64,000 nt of DNA from an uncultured Clostridia bacterium (GTDB lineage Bacteria; Bacillota; Clostridia; UMGS1810), in NCBI GenBank assembly GCA_934500705.1, contig CAKSTI010000015.1:4827-68826 (forward strand). Reading direction: 5' to 3'. Below are positions 42,680-51,627 of the stretch, in pieces. Under the pieces are notes generated by a model. The model worked only from the letters and a program-made list of their open reading frames with translations. It searched no databases and was not told the DNA's origin. The translations under genes were made by a program, and so were the position numbers. Within the stretch, counting starts at the first letter, position 1. Each line of letters opens with the position of its first letter.

Positions 42680-43537
42680 TTACTTTTCCACAGTAAACGT
42701 ATGCACCCTTGAAAAGCTCTCGCCCGGTGCAGCCTTTTCTATTGCTCTTTTGTTCTCGATTTCGTACCCCGTGCCCTCAAAATCGGGAAGTCCGCACCAC
42801 GGCTCGATGCAAAGGTACTTTGCGCCCGGTTTTGTCCACACAAACGTGTTGTCAAAGCCGTCAAAATCCACACGCAATCTCCTTGTGCCATCGTTTTTAA
42901 CCAGCGATATTGAACGTGATTTAAGGTTTAAAAACGTGAGTGCGTCTATGCTGAAATAATCGTATTTAAGCGGCAGAACGTCTGTGTCCTCGCCAAGAAC
43001 CGTCACGCTGTCGCTGAGGAGATTTCCGTGCAGTTCGTTTGTTGTGAGCCTTTCCTTCTTTTCAAATTCCAGGTGATACTCCTCAATTCCCTCCGGGCAG
43101 GCATAGCCCTCGTGCGCACCGATTGAAAAATACATCGTGTCCGCCGACGTGTTCTTAACGTCATAGCCCACCTTAACGCTTGCGCCGTCCAAGGCGTATG
43201 TAACTCTCAGCTCAAACTCAAAGGGGAACATCTCCCTCGTTTCGCTGTCCGCCGTGAGCAAAAACGTTGCCGCACTCTCCGACACGCTCTCCGGCGCAAA
43301 TTCCTTGAACCGTGCAAATCCGTGCTTTTGAAGTGAATACTCCTTTCCGCCCACGGTGTATCTGTCGTCTTTGAGTCCGCCGCAAATGGGGAAAAGCAGG
43401 GGCGCTCTGCCCTGCCAGACGTCGGGGTCGCCGTGCCAGAGATATTCTCTGCCGCCGCACTCCACGCTTTGGAGCTGTGCTCCGAGGGTGGACACCTCAA
43501 CTGTCAGTTTGTCGTTTTTAAGTGTTATAATTTCCAT
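42680..43537 (-). CDS. Aldose 1-epimerase-like protein
   Basis: A 285-residue galactose-mutarotase-fold protein similar to the LacX/YeaD group. The pattern LWHGDPDVWQGRAPLLFPICGGL near residue 35, SIGAHEGYACP near 135 and CIEPWCGLPD near 245 supply the usual His/Glu site. The ATG at 43537 is preferred because GGAGG lies 8 bases upstream; the frame open to 43588 overlaps the QueG-like gene. Probably interconverts anomers of a hexose or hexose phosphate. Confidence 0.88.
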   Translation of the reverse strand: MEIITLKNDKLTVEVSTLGAQLQSVECGGREYLWHGDPDVWQGRAPLLFPICGGLKDDRYTVGGKEYSLQKHGFARFKEFAPESVSESAATFLLTADSETREMFPFEFELRVTYALDGASVKVGYDVKNTSADTMYFSIGAHEGYACPEGIEEYHLEFEKKERLTTNELHGNLLSDSVTVLGEDTDVLPLKYDYFSIDALTFLNLKSRSISLVKNDGTRRLRVDFDGFDNTFVWTKPGAKYLCIEPWCGLPDFEGTGYEIENKRAIEKAAPGESFSRVHTFTVEK

Positions 43538-43584
43538 TGATACCGCCTCCATTACAACTATTTTAACATCAATCCGCTCTTTTT

Positions 43585-44370
43585 TCAATCCTTGTCCTCA
43601 ATTATTTTTAAATTTCTTTCCAAAACCTTTTTGCCACGCCACGCAAAGGCACGGTCACGGTACTTTTCTTTAAACTCACGGTTGGAAAGGTGCTCAATAT
43701 CGGCAAGCGACAGGGATTTTATGCGCCCGTCGGCAAACTGCGCAATGGGCGTCGTTTGAGCGTTTTTGTTATGAGGGCATACCCTCTGGCAGATGTCACA
43801 GCCAAAGACGGTGCCGTTTTCCTTGATTAAAACCTTTTCGCCGTCTGTCAGCGGCTGTTTTTTCTGCGTTATGGCGGAGAGGCATTTTTCCTCGCAAAAG
43901 CCGTTGTCAAGCGCACCGCCGGGGCACGCACGGACGCACGCCATACAGTTTTTGCACCCGGTCGGCTCAAAGTGTGAGTTCCCCAAATTTTCACGGCACG
44001 CAACGTAGCCTATAAAAAAGTACGAACCGTATTTTTCGTTAATGCACATACCGTTTCTGCCCACAAAGCACAGTCCTGCCGACACTGCAAGGTAACGCTC
44101 TATCTCCGGACCGATGTCGGAGTGAATGGCATAGCCGATGAGTCCAAGCTCCTCTGCGGCGGCGGTGAGAATGTCTTTGATTACAATATGATAGTCCGTT
44201 CCGTGGGTGTAGATGCTGAGGTTTGCTTCCTCGTCGTATCCGCAGAAGTACGGAAACAGCGCAACAATCACGCTCGAAAAGTCAGTCCCTTCAAGCGTGT
44301 TGTAACGCTCGGCGCCCGTTACGCCGACTGCGTCGATATTGTACTTTGCAAATACCTTTTTAATATCCAT
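43585..44370 (-). CDS. Short QueG-like 4Fe-4S protein
   Basis: A 261-residue protein with the DUF1730-like N-terminal domain and the double 4Fe-4S domain of epoxyqueuosine reductase: CKNCMACVRACPGGAL, then CEEKC, then CDICQRVCPHN. QueG proper reduces epoxyqueuosine in tRNA with cobalamin and is about 100 residues longer, with C-terminal HEAT-like repeats that are absent here. It may therefore be a related reductase instead. Its ATG shares a base with the sigF stop, placing it in the spoIIA operon. Confidence 0.82.
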   Translation of the reverse strand: MDIKKVFAKYNIDAVGVTGAERYNTLEGTDFSSVIVALFPYFCGYDEEANLSIYTHGTDYHIVIKDILTAAAEELGLIGYAIHSDIGPEIERYLAVSAGLCFVGRNGMCINEKYGSYFFIGYVACRENLGNSHFEPTGCKNCMACVRACPGGALDNGFCEEKCLSAITQKKQPLTDGEKVLIKENGTVFGCDICQRVCPHNKNAQTTPIAQFADGRIKSLSLADIEHLSNREFKEKYRDRAFAWRGKKVLERNLKIIEDKD

Positions 44371-45077
44371 CAGCCGCATCTTTCCCTTAACCGCATAAGC
44401 AGTTTTTTCTCTATTCTTGATACCTGAACCTGCGAAATACCGAGCCGTTTTGCAACCTGGCACTGCGTTTTGTCCATAAAAAAGCGCATTTTTACAATGA
44501 GCCTTTCCCGCTCCGTCAGATTTTCAACGGCAAGGCTCAAATCGAGCTTTTCGAGCGTTTTGCCGTCGTCGCCGCAGGCGAGCTTGTCCAAAAGGTACAT
44601 CTCTTTTTTTTCGCCGTCCGAGGCGGTTTTGTATATCGAGTCGCACGGACTGCACGCCTCCAACGCACAGGAGAGTTCCTCGGCGTCCGCTCCCACCTCT
44701 GCGGCAATCTCGCTCACCGTCGGCTCACGGTTGAGCCTTGATGCAAGTTTTGCTCTCGCCGCAGACGCACAGGCGGAAAGCTCTTTGTAACGGCGGCTGA
44801 CCTTGATGATGCCGTCGTCACGCAAAAATCTTTTAATCTCACCCATTATGAGCGGTACCGCATACGTTGAAAAACGCACGTCGTAGCCGGTGTCGAACCG
44901 CCTTATTGCCTTAATCAGTCCGATGCACCCAATCTGGAACAAATCCTCCGCCTCGCACCCTCTGCCGCAAAAGCGGCGCACGATGCTCCACACAAGCGGT
45001 GTGTTTTCGGTCACCAGCTCCTCCAATGCGTCTTTTCCGCCGTTTTGCGCCGCTAAAATTGTGTTTATGTCGTTCAC
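44370..45077 (-). CDS. sigF: Sporulation sigma factor F
   Basis: Forespore-specific sigma factor, 235 residues, also called SpoIIAC. Regions 2 (EDLFQIGCIGLIKAIRRFD, RFSTYAVPLIMGEIKRFLRDDG), 3 and 4 (QCQVAKRLGISQVQVSRIEKKLL) are clear, and region 1 is missing, as normal. SigG is very similar, but the spoIIAA and spoIIAB genes upstream identify it as SigF. Confidence 0.95.
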   Translation of the reverse strand: MNDINTILAAQNGGKDALEELVTENTPLVWSIVRRFCGRGCEAEDLFQIGCIGLIKAIRRFDTGYDVRFSTYAVPLIMGEIKRFLRDDGIIKVSRRYKELSACASAARAKLASRLNREPTVSEIAAEVGADAEELSCALEACSPCDSIYKTASDGEKKEMYLLDKLACGDDGKTLEKLDLSLAVENLTERERLIVKMRFFMDKTQCQVAKRLGISQVQVSRIEKKLLMRLRERCG

Positions 45078-45093
45078 GCAAGGTCACCTCACG

Positions 45094-45522
45094 TCAAAGG
45101 CGGTTTTTGCCAATCTGCTTTATGAGAGTGACCTTGGTGCCCACGCCCGGTATTGAGTCCACGCTCACGCTGTCCATAAACGTTTCCATCACGGTAAAGC
45201 CCATACCGGAGCGCTCGCCGTCGGTGTTTGTGGTAAACATCGGCTCCATAGCCTTTTTTACGTCCTCGATGCCCTTGCCGTTGTCCTTTACGATAATCGT
45301 GACCTTGTCACCGTCCACACGGCACTCCATATACACCCTGCCGCTTGAATTGGCATAGGCGTGGATAATGGAGTTGGTCACCGCCTCGCTCACGGCGGTT
45401 TTGATGTCCGCAAGCTCCTCCACTGTGGGGTCAAGGGGAGTGACGAGAGCGGCTGCCGCCATACGGGCAAAGCCCTCGTTTTCGCTTTTGCTTAAAAATT
45501 CTATTTTAACTTCGTTATTCAT
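45094..45522 (-). CDS. spoIIAB: Anti-sigma F factor SpoIIAB
   Basis: A 142-residue GHKL-type kinase that binds sigma-F and phosphorylates SpoIIAA. ATP-site boxes are visible: N box EAVTNSIIHAY, G1 DNGKGIEDV and G2 ERSGMGFTVM. The ATG at 45522 overlaps the spoIIAA stop (ATGTGATGA context) and is preferred over a longer frame to 45561. Confidence 0.95.
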   Translation of the reverse strand: MNNEVKIEFLSKSENEGFARMAAAALVTPLDPTVEELADIKTAVSEAVTNSIIHAYANSSGRVYMECRVDGDKVTIIVKDNGKGIEDVKKAMEPMFTTNTDGERSGMGFTVMETFMDSVSVDSIPGVGTKVTLIKQIGKNRL

Positions 45523-45860
45523 CACATTGCCCTCCTCTCGGCGTCGGTCACGCTTTCGCAAATGTCCATAATTTTTCCGATGCCCGAAAGTTCGAGAAGT
45601 TTTTTAACCGACTGCCTTCCCGTAACCACGCTTACGCTTCCGCCGATGCTCCTTAGTAGTTTGTACCTGCCGATGATGACTCCAATTCCGGAGCTGTCCA
45701 TAAATTCGAGTGAGGACAGGTCAAAGATAAGCCGTTTGATGTTTGTGTGGCTTATGCGAAGGTCGGTTTGCTCTCTCAGCGATGCCGCACAGTGCTGGTC
45801 AAGCTCGCCCGTAACCGCTGCTATGAGAGTCTTGCCCTGTGTTGTAAATTTTACTTCCAC
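45522..45860 (-). CDS. spoIIAA: Anti-anti-sigma factor SpoIIAA
   Basis: A 112-residue STAS-domain protein that frees sigma-F by binding SpoIIAB. The phosphorylated serine is expected at S57 in FMDSSGIGV. First gene of the spoIIA operon, behind AGGAGG. Confidence 0.95.
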   Translation of the reverse strand: MEVKFTTQGKTLIAAVTGELDQHCAASLREQTDLRISHTNIKRLIFDLSSLEFMDSSGIGVIIGRYKLLRSIGGSVSVVTGRQSVKKLLELSGIGKIMDICESVTDAERRAM

Positions 45861-45891
45861 TTAAATTCCTCCTTAGTTTGTGTTGTGTTTA

Positions 45892-45926
45892 TATTTCGCT
45901 AAGGAGAATATTTTTCCTTTGTCGGG
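45892..45926 (-). promoter_or_regulatory. Sigma-H-like promoter of the spoIIA operon with an 0A-like box
   Basis: Minus-strand AAAGGAAAA (45912-45920) fits the sigma-H -35 RNAGGAWWW, and after 11 bp AGCGAAATA (45892-45900) fits the -10 RNNGAATWW at 8 of 9 positions. On the plus strand TGTCGGG (45920-45926) matches the 0A box core in five of seven bases and abuts the -35, the place where Spo0A activates spoIIA in Bacillus. Confidence 0.55.
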
Positions 45927-45942
45927 AAATGAGGGGTTTTGT

Positions 45943-46480
45943 AATTTCCGCCGTTTTTACTCTCAATTTTTTAAATCCGAAAAAACAGACTGTACGGCTC
46001 ATTTCAAATGCGGAGTAAAAAATTAGTTTAGTTACAATATGCTCATTGGTAGGGATATTGTAATGACGGCAATCTCGCCGTCGATATATTCACAAGCAAA
46101 CTAACTTGTCTTTTTCCGCCTATGCAAGGCGAGAGAGCAGAATTTGCGAAATCGAAATTCATTTGCGCAAAACGGCACGCAGTTTGTTCAGTTTCCTTAT
46201 TTTGCGTGCCGTTTTAGTCCGAGACTTCGGCTGGTTGCCGAACTTTCGGACGGCGCAGTAATTAATTTTGATGAGCAACTATTCTGCCCGAGTCTTGCAT
46301 CAGCGGTGGGCGGTGGTGTCGGAGGTGCGCTCACGTAGCACCTCTGACCCGGTGCAGCGGGACGGTGCGGTTTTTCCTTCGTTTCCTCAAACGATATACC
46401 TTTGTGTTTCAGCCGAAACACTCCCCCACCCTCGGCGGAGTACGGCGCTATCGGATGTTCCCCCGCTATTTTCCGCTTTT
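45943..46480 (+). repeat. Structured dispersed repeat, copy B (X-arm remnant, central segment, Y arm)
   Basis: Begins 17 bases upstream of the spoIIA promoter and runs to the folC stop. Left end: X-arm remnant (half of P5 and its flank, 45943-46015). Centre: segment with hairpin GACGGC/GCCGTC (46065-46082), closed on the right by AAACTAACTTGT (46098-46109). Then the Y arm: P5 (46172-46212), P4 (46217-46251, loop TGGTT), P3 (46318-46348), P2 (46379-46394, TCGTTT/AAACGA) and P1 (46406-46419). A 64-codon frame within it recurs in copies A and C but is not a credible gene. Confidence 0.85.
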
Positions 46481-47752
46481 TTAAAAGCTTAACATTTTCC
46501 TCGCCTCTCCCGCAAGGTAGAGCGAGCCGACAACGCACACAAATCCGCCTGCTTTTGCACTTTCCTTTGCCGCAGAGAGCGCAGAGCGCAAATCGGGAAC
46601 ATATTCACAGTCGCCCGTAAACCTGCCAATAACCTCGTATACTTCCCGTCCGCTCGTCTGGCGGACGCTCGGAACATCGGTAACAATTATTCTGCCGCCA
46701 AGGCTTGCAAGCGTTTCGGCACAGCCGGAAAAATCCTTGTCGTTTAGCATACCGACCACAAAAACCTTTTTTTCTCCGCCCAAAAGCGCCCTCACGCTCT
46801 TGGCAAATTCCTCTATGCCGTCGGGATTGTGAGCGCCGTCGATTATGACGTTCACCTCACCCGGAATGTACTCAAATCGGCACTTCCACCGTGCGTTTGC
46901 AATGCCGTCGGCTATGTTTTTGTCCGAGATTGCATATTTTTCCGACAGCAGCTTTGCCGTGTTTATTGCAAGTGCGGCGTTGCCTGCCTGGTACGTTCCC
47001 GTTAAGTTTATGTGATAACTTTTGCCCCCGTACTCAAAGTCCGTACCGCTCAGGGTCATAGCGCAGACCTTTGCACTCTCCGTTTCAAAGACGGGTGCGC
47101 CTATGCTTGCGGCACGGCGCATTATAACTTCCTTTGCACCGCCGCATATGTCGGGGTGCAGAACCACGGGGCGGTTTTCCTTAATTATTCCTGCCTTTTC
47201 AAAGGCAATTTTCTCCGCCGTGTCACCCAAAATCCGAGTGTGGTCAAGTCCTATTTTACATATGACGGAAACCTCGACGGTATCTATCGCATTGGTGGCG
47301 TCAAATCTGCCGCCAAGCCCACATTCGAGCACGGCAAAATCACAGCCCTGCTCCTTAAAGTACAAAAATCCGATTGCGCAGATAAGCTCAAATTCAATGG
47401 GGCAAATGCCCTCGTCTTTCAGCTTTTCCGCCGCCTTTGCCACGGTGTTTGTGTGCCGTATAAGCGCATCGCCGTCAATGGGCGTGCCGTCTATGCAGAG
47501 GCGCTCGTTGAACCGCTCTATATACGGCGAGGTGTTCATACCCGTCTTGTAACCGGCGGCGGTAAGGATATTTGCTATCATACACGAAACCGACCCTTTG
47601 CCGTTTGTGCCGGCTATGTGAACAAAGTGCATACCCCTTTGCGGATTTTCCAGACAGCGCAACAGGGCTTTGATGTTATCAAGCCCTGTCTTTTTGCCGA
47701 ACCTGCCTGCCGAGTGAATATATTCTATACATTCATCTTCCGTGCGCAGCAT
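46481..47752 (-). CDS. folC: Folylpolyglutamate synthase/dihydrofolate synthase
   Basis: Adds glutamate to folates (and to dihydropteroate in the bifunctional form). The 423 residues contain HIAGTNGKGSVSCM (P-loop, about 45-58), TSPYIERFNER, LECGLGGRFDATN and DGAHNPDG. It is 8 bases downstream of valS, a conserved pair in Firmicutes. Its stop abuts repeat copy B. Confidence 0.95.
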   Translation of the reverse strand: MLRTEDECIEYIHSAGRFGKKTGLDNIKALLRCLENPQRGMHFVHIAGTNGKGSVSCMIANILTAAGYKTGMNTSPYIERFNERLCIDGTPIDGDALIRHTNTVAKAAEKLKDEGICPIEFELICAIGFLYFKEQGCDFAVLECGLGGRFDATNAIDTVEVSVICKIGLDHTRILGDTAEKIAFEKAGIIKENRPVVLHPDICGGAKEVIMRRAASIGAPVFETESAKVCAMTLSGTDFEYGGKSYHINLTGTYQAGNAALAINTAKLLSEKYAISDKNIADGIANARWKCRFEYIPGEVNVIIDGAHNPDGIEEFAKSVRALLGGEKKVFVVGMLNDKDFSGCAETLASLGGRIIVTDVPSVRQTSGREVYEVIGRFTGDCEYVPDLRSALSAAKESAKAGGFVCVVGSLYLAGEARKMLSF

Positions 47753-47760
47753 TTCATCAC

Positions 47761-50391
47761 CTATTTCAGTTTTTCTATGCTCTCCAAAACCTTTTGGAGC
47801 ATATCTTTGTATTTTTCGCCCTTTTCCTTTTCCTCGTCCACGAGTTTCTGCGGTGCTTTTGCCACAAAGCCTGCGTTGGACAGCTTGGACTCCACTCTCT
47901 TAATTTCGGACTCCAATTTTTCCTTTTCTTTGGTAAGGCGTTCAAGTTCCTTTTCTTTGTCCACAAGCTCACCTAAGGGGATATAAATTTCCGCACCTTC
48001 GGTTACTGCGTTTACAAAGCCGTCACCAAGACCGCTCTTGTCGGCGGTTATTACGGTTTCCGACGCAGAAGCGAGCTTTTCAAAGTAGCTCTGCGTGCCC
48101 TCAAAGAGCGCCCCGTTGTCCGTCACGATAACGGTCTTTGCCTTTTTGGACGGGGCAACGTTCATCTGCGTACGCAAATTTCTGATTGCCCTGATGGCAT
48201 TCATCACGATACCCATACGCTTTTCGTCATCGGGGAAAGCGAGGCTTTCGTCATACTTCGGCCAGGCGGAGAGCATAATGGTGTCCTCTCCCGTGGGGAG
48301 ATAGCCGAAAATCTCCTCCGTGATAAAAGGCATAAACGGGTGCAGAAGTTTGAGCGAGTTTACGAGAACGTACGCCAAAACCTGCTGGGCGTTTTTGTCC
48401 GCACCGTCCTTTTCGTAAAGACGGGGTTTTACAAGCTCAATGTACCAGTCGCAGTAGTTGTCCCAGATAAAGTCATAGAGTTTGGCAACGGCAACGCCGA
48501 GTTCAAACTTTTCGAGATTGTCCGTAACTTCCTTAACGAGCGAGTTAAACGAGCTTAAAATCCACTTGTCCTCTAACTTTAAGTCCGCCGCATCGGGCAG
48601 TTTTATCTCCTCGATGTCAAGGTTCATAAGCAAAAATCTTGACGCATTCCAAATCTTGTTTGCAAAGTTTCTGCTTGCCTCCACACGCTCCTTGTAGTAG
48701 CGCATATCGTTTCCGGGTGAATTTCCCGTAGCAAGGGTAAAGCGCAGTGCGTCGGCGCCGTATTCCGCAATGACTTCGAGCGGGTCAATGCCGTTGCCGA
48801 GAGATTTACTCATCTTTCTGCCCTGACTGTCCCTCACGATGCCATGTATAAACACGTACTTAAACGGCTCCTTGCCCATATGTTCCATTGCGGAGAAAAT
48901 CATTCTCGCAACCCAGAAGAAAATTATGTCATACCCCGTAACGAGCACGCTCGTCGGGTAGAAGTAGTCCAAATCCTCGCTTTTGTCCGGCCAGCCGAGG
49001 GTCGAAAACGGCCACAGAGCCGAGCTGAACCACGTGTCGAGCACGTCGGGGTCTTGCTTTAACGCCTTGCCGCACTTGGGGCAAACGCTCACTTCCTCTT
49101 TGGAAACGACGGTTTCTCCGCACTCGCAGTAGTAAGCCGGTATGCGGTGACCCCACCAGAGCTGACGGGAGATGCACCAGTCGTGCACGTTTTCCATCCA
49201 GTTTAAGTATATTTTGCTGAACCTGTCGGGGACAAACTTAACCGTTCCGTCCTTGACAACTTCAATCGCTTTTTCCGCAAGCGGTTTCATCTTGACGAAC
49301 CACTGCTTTGACGTGATAGGCTCAACCGTCGTTCCGCAGCGGTAGCACTGACCGACGTTGTGCTTGTGGGGCACTACCTTTACAAGGTACCCTTGCTCGT
49401 CCAGGTCCTTAACCATTGCCTCTCTTGCCTCGTAGCGGTCCATACCCTCGTACTTTCCGCCGTAGGAGTTGATTGTGGCGTCGTCGTTTAACACCTTTAT
49501 CTGCTCCAAGTTGTGCCTAAGACCTACTTCAAAGTCGTTGGGGTCGTGAGCCGGGGTGATTTTAACACAGCCCGTGCCGAACTCCTTGTCCACGTACTCG
49601 TCCGCTATGACGGGTATCTCTCTGCCCACAAGGGGGAGAATGAGCATCTTGCCCACAAGGTGCTTGTACCTCTCGTCGTCCGGGTGAACGGCAACTGCGG
49701 TATCGCCCAGAAGCGTTTCCGGTCTTGTTGTGGCAATCTCCACAACCTCGTCCGAGTCCTTAACGGGGTAATTTATGTGCCAGAAAAATCCGTCCTGCTC
49801 CTCGTACTCAACCTCTGCGTCCGAAAGTGCGGTAATGCAGTGAGGGCACCAGTTTATGATGCGGTTGCCCTGATAGATAAGACCCTTGTCATAGAGCTTT
49901 ACAAACACTTCTTTAACCGCTTTGCTGCAACCTTCGTCCATAGTAAAGCGTTCCCTTGACCAGTCGCAGGAGCAACCGAGCTTTTTAATCTGATTTATGA
50001 TGCGGCCGCCGAATTTGTTTTTCCAGTCCCACACACGCTCCAAAAACTTTTCTCTGCCCAAATCGTAGCGTGTAAGACCCTCCTCTTTTCTGAGAGCCTC
50101 CTCAACCTTTATCTGTGTGGCAATTCCTGCGTGATCCGTTCCGGGTATCCACAGTGCATTATAGCCTGCCATTCTCTTGTAGCGAACCAAGATGTCTTGC
50201 AGCGTTTCGTCCAGTGCGTGCCCCATATGGAGCTGACCCGTTACGTTCGGGGGCGGAATTACAACCGTGAACGGCTCTTTGGAGCTGTCCGGCTTTGCGC
50301 CGAAGCAGTTGTTTGCAACCCAGTTTTCATATATTCTGTCCTCAACGTCCGAGGGGTTGTACTGCTTGGCGAGTTCTCTTTTTGATGCCAT
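47761..50391 (-). CDS. valS: Valyl-tRNA synthetase
   Basis: Class Ia synthetase, 876 residues. HIGH-type motif PNVTGQLHMGHA near residue 48, editing domain, KMSKS-type motif GRKMSKSLGN near residue 530, and a C-terminal coiled-coil tRNA-binding arm (about 805-876). The ATG at 50391 is chosen; an ATG at 50409 is possible. No T-box leader is seen upstream, because the gene follows a small membrane-protein gene and pfkA on the same strand. Confidence 0.96.
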   Translation of the reverse strand: MASKRELAKQYNPSDVEDRIYENWVANNCFGAKPDSSKEPFTVVIPPPNVTGQLHMGHALDETLQDILVRYKRMAGYNALWIPGTDHAGIATQIKVEEALRKEEGLTRYDLGREKFLERVWDWKNKFGGRIINQIKKLGCSCDWSRERFTMDEGCSKAVKEVFVKLYDKGLIYQGNRIINWCPHCITALSDAEVEYEEQDGFFWHINYPVKDSDEVVEIATTRPETLLGDTAVAVHPDDERYKHLVGKMLILPLVGREIPVIADEYVDKEFGTGCVKITPAHDPNDFEVGLRHNLEQIKVLNDDATINSYGGKYEGMDRYEAREAMVKDLDEQGYLVKVVPHKHNVGQCYRCGTTVEPITSKQWFVKMKPLAEKAIEVVKDGTVKFVPDRFSKIYLNWMENVHDWCISRQLWWGHRIPAYYCECGETVVSKEEVSVCPKCGKALKQDPDVLDTWFSSALWPFSTLGWPDKSEDLDYFYPTSVLVTGYDIIFFWVARMIFSAMEHMGKEPFKYVFIHGIVRDSQGRKMSKSLGNGIDPLEVIAEYGADALRFTLATGNSPGNDMRYYKERVEASRNFANKIWNASRFLLMNLDIEEIKLPDAADLKLEDKWILSSFNSLVKEVTDNLEKFELGVAVAKLYDFIWDNYCDWYIELVKPRLYEKDGADKNAQQVLAYVLVNSLKLLHPFMPFITEEIFGYLPTGEDTIMLSAWPKYDESLAFPDDEKRMGIVMNAIRAIRNLRTQMNVAPSKKAKTVIVTDNGALFEGTQSYFEKLASASETVITADKSGLGDGFVNAVTEGAEIYIPLGELVDKEKELERLTKEKEKLESEIKRVESKLSNAGFVAKAPQKLVDEEKEKGEKYKDMLQKVLESIEKLK

Positions 50392-50409
50392 TGTTTCAAA
50401 TCCTCTCAT

Positions 50410-50598
50410 CTATCCAAATATTATATACACGGCTCCCAAAAGCACCGCAACATAGCACGCCGACTTTATTGCAACGGTTTTGGTTAAGTCAAGCTCCCTA
50501 CCGGAGAATTTTTCAAAAACCGCCTTGAACGAATAATTGAAAATCAGCAAAACCGCCATAACCGCAAAAACCGTGTATTTTAAAATTCCGAGTTCCAT
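50410..50598 (-). CDS. Small two-helix membrane protein
   Basis: A 62-residue protein with two hydrophobic segments (about 6-24 and 44-61) and a charged middle (KFSGRELDLTKT). It lies between pfkA and valS with only 3- and 18-base gaps, so it is co-transcribed. I do not recognise the family; the start behind the pfkA stop is plausible but has only a weak ribosome site. Confidence 0.6.
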   Translation of the reverse strand: MELGILKYTVFAVMAVLLIFNYSFKAVFEKFSGRELDLTKTVAIKSACYVAVLLGAVYIIFG

Positions 50599-50601
50599 AA
50601 C

Positions 50602-51573
50602 TTAAATGGAGAGCGTCTTTACGAGTTCGTAAAGCTCTTTGGAAACTGTCTTTTTCATAGCGAGTCCTTCGTTTATGTCAACGTCACAGATTTTGCCGTC
50701 CCTTACCACAACAACTCTGTTGGACTTGCCCTCTTCAATGAGGTCAACAGCCTTTGCTCCCATCTGAGCCGCAATTACTCTGTCTCTCACCGTGGGAGAG
50801 CCGCCCCTCTGAACGTGACCGAGAACGGTTGCTCTAGTTTCTACACCGGTTTCGCTCTGAATTTTAGCCGCAATGTCTGCCGACGACATAGATATGCCCT
50901 CTGCCATAATTACGATGTGGTGCTTTTTGCCGTTTTCTCTGCCACGTTTGATAATATCAATAACATCTTTTTCTATGTCAAACGGAATCTCCGGAATAAG
51001 CACAATCTCTGCGCCCGAAGCTATTGCCGCCTCAACCGCAATGTAGCCCGCACGTGCGCCCATTACCTCAACAACCGAGCAACGGTGGTGCGATGTGCTG
51101 GTGTCACGGATTTTATCCACAGCCTCGACTGCGGTGTTGAGCGCCGTGTCAAAGCCTATTGTGTACTCACTGCACGATATGTCGTTGTCGATTGTTCCCG
51201 GCATAGCTATTGTGGGGATACCTGCGCCCGTGAGCGCTCTTGCACCCTTGAACGAGCCGTCGCCGCCGATTACAACAAGTGCGTCAATGCCGTGCTCACG
51301 GCAAATCTGGGCGCCTCTCGCTATGCCCTCCGGAGTTGCAAACTCTTTGCATCTTGCGGTTTCCAGCATAGTTCCGCCTCTCTGGATAATCTCGCCTACG
51401 GAGCGTGACTGCAAATCTATCATATTTTCCGCAAGGAGTCCCTTGTAGCCCTCTTTAATTCCGGTCACGGCGTAACCTTTGGAAATTGCACAGCGCACAA
51501 TCGCACGGATTGCGGCGTTCATTCCCGGTGCATCTCCTCCGCTTGTGAGAACTGCAACATTTTTTTGTTTCAT
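50602..51573 (-). CDS. pfkA: ATP-dependent 6-phosphofructokinase
   Basis: Phosphorylates fructose-6-phosphate with ATP. The 323 residues show LTSGGDAPGMNAAIRA, VVIGGDGSFKGA, the catalytic PGTIDND and EVMGARAGYIA, all typical of bacterial PfkA. The ATG at 51573 follows TGGAGG. A hairpin lies in its leader (51596-51627). Confidence 0.97.
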   Translation of the reverse strand: MKQKNVAVLTSGGDAPGMNAAIRAIVRCAISKGYAVTGIKEGYKGLLAENMIDLQSRSVGEIIQRGGTMLETARCKEFATPEGIARGAQICREHGIDALVVIGGDGSFKGARALTGAGIPTIAMPGTIDNDISCSEYTIGFDTALNTAVEAVDKIRDTSTSHHRCSVVEVMGARAGYIAVEAAIASGAEIVLIPEIPFDIEKDVIDIIKRGRENGKKHHIVIMAEGISMSSADIAAKIQSETGVETRATVLGHVQRGGSPTVRDRVIAAQMGAKAVDLIEEGKSNRVVVVRDGKICDVDINEGLAMKKTVSKELYELVKTLSI

Positions 51574-51595
51574 AATAATTCCTCCATAACACAAA

Positions 51596-51627
51596 GACGT
51601 TTTGGCACAGCGCACCGTGCCGACGTC
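51596..51627 (-). promoter_or_regulatory. Leader hairpin upstream of pfkA
   Basis: GACGT and ACGTC enclose a second stem, GGCAC/GTGCC, with an 8-base loop, 23 bases before the pfkA start. It may stabilise the message or control it; no known riboswitch is recognised. Confidence 0.4.
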
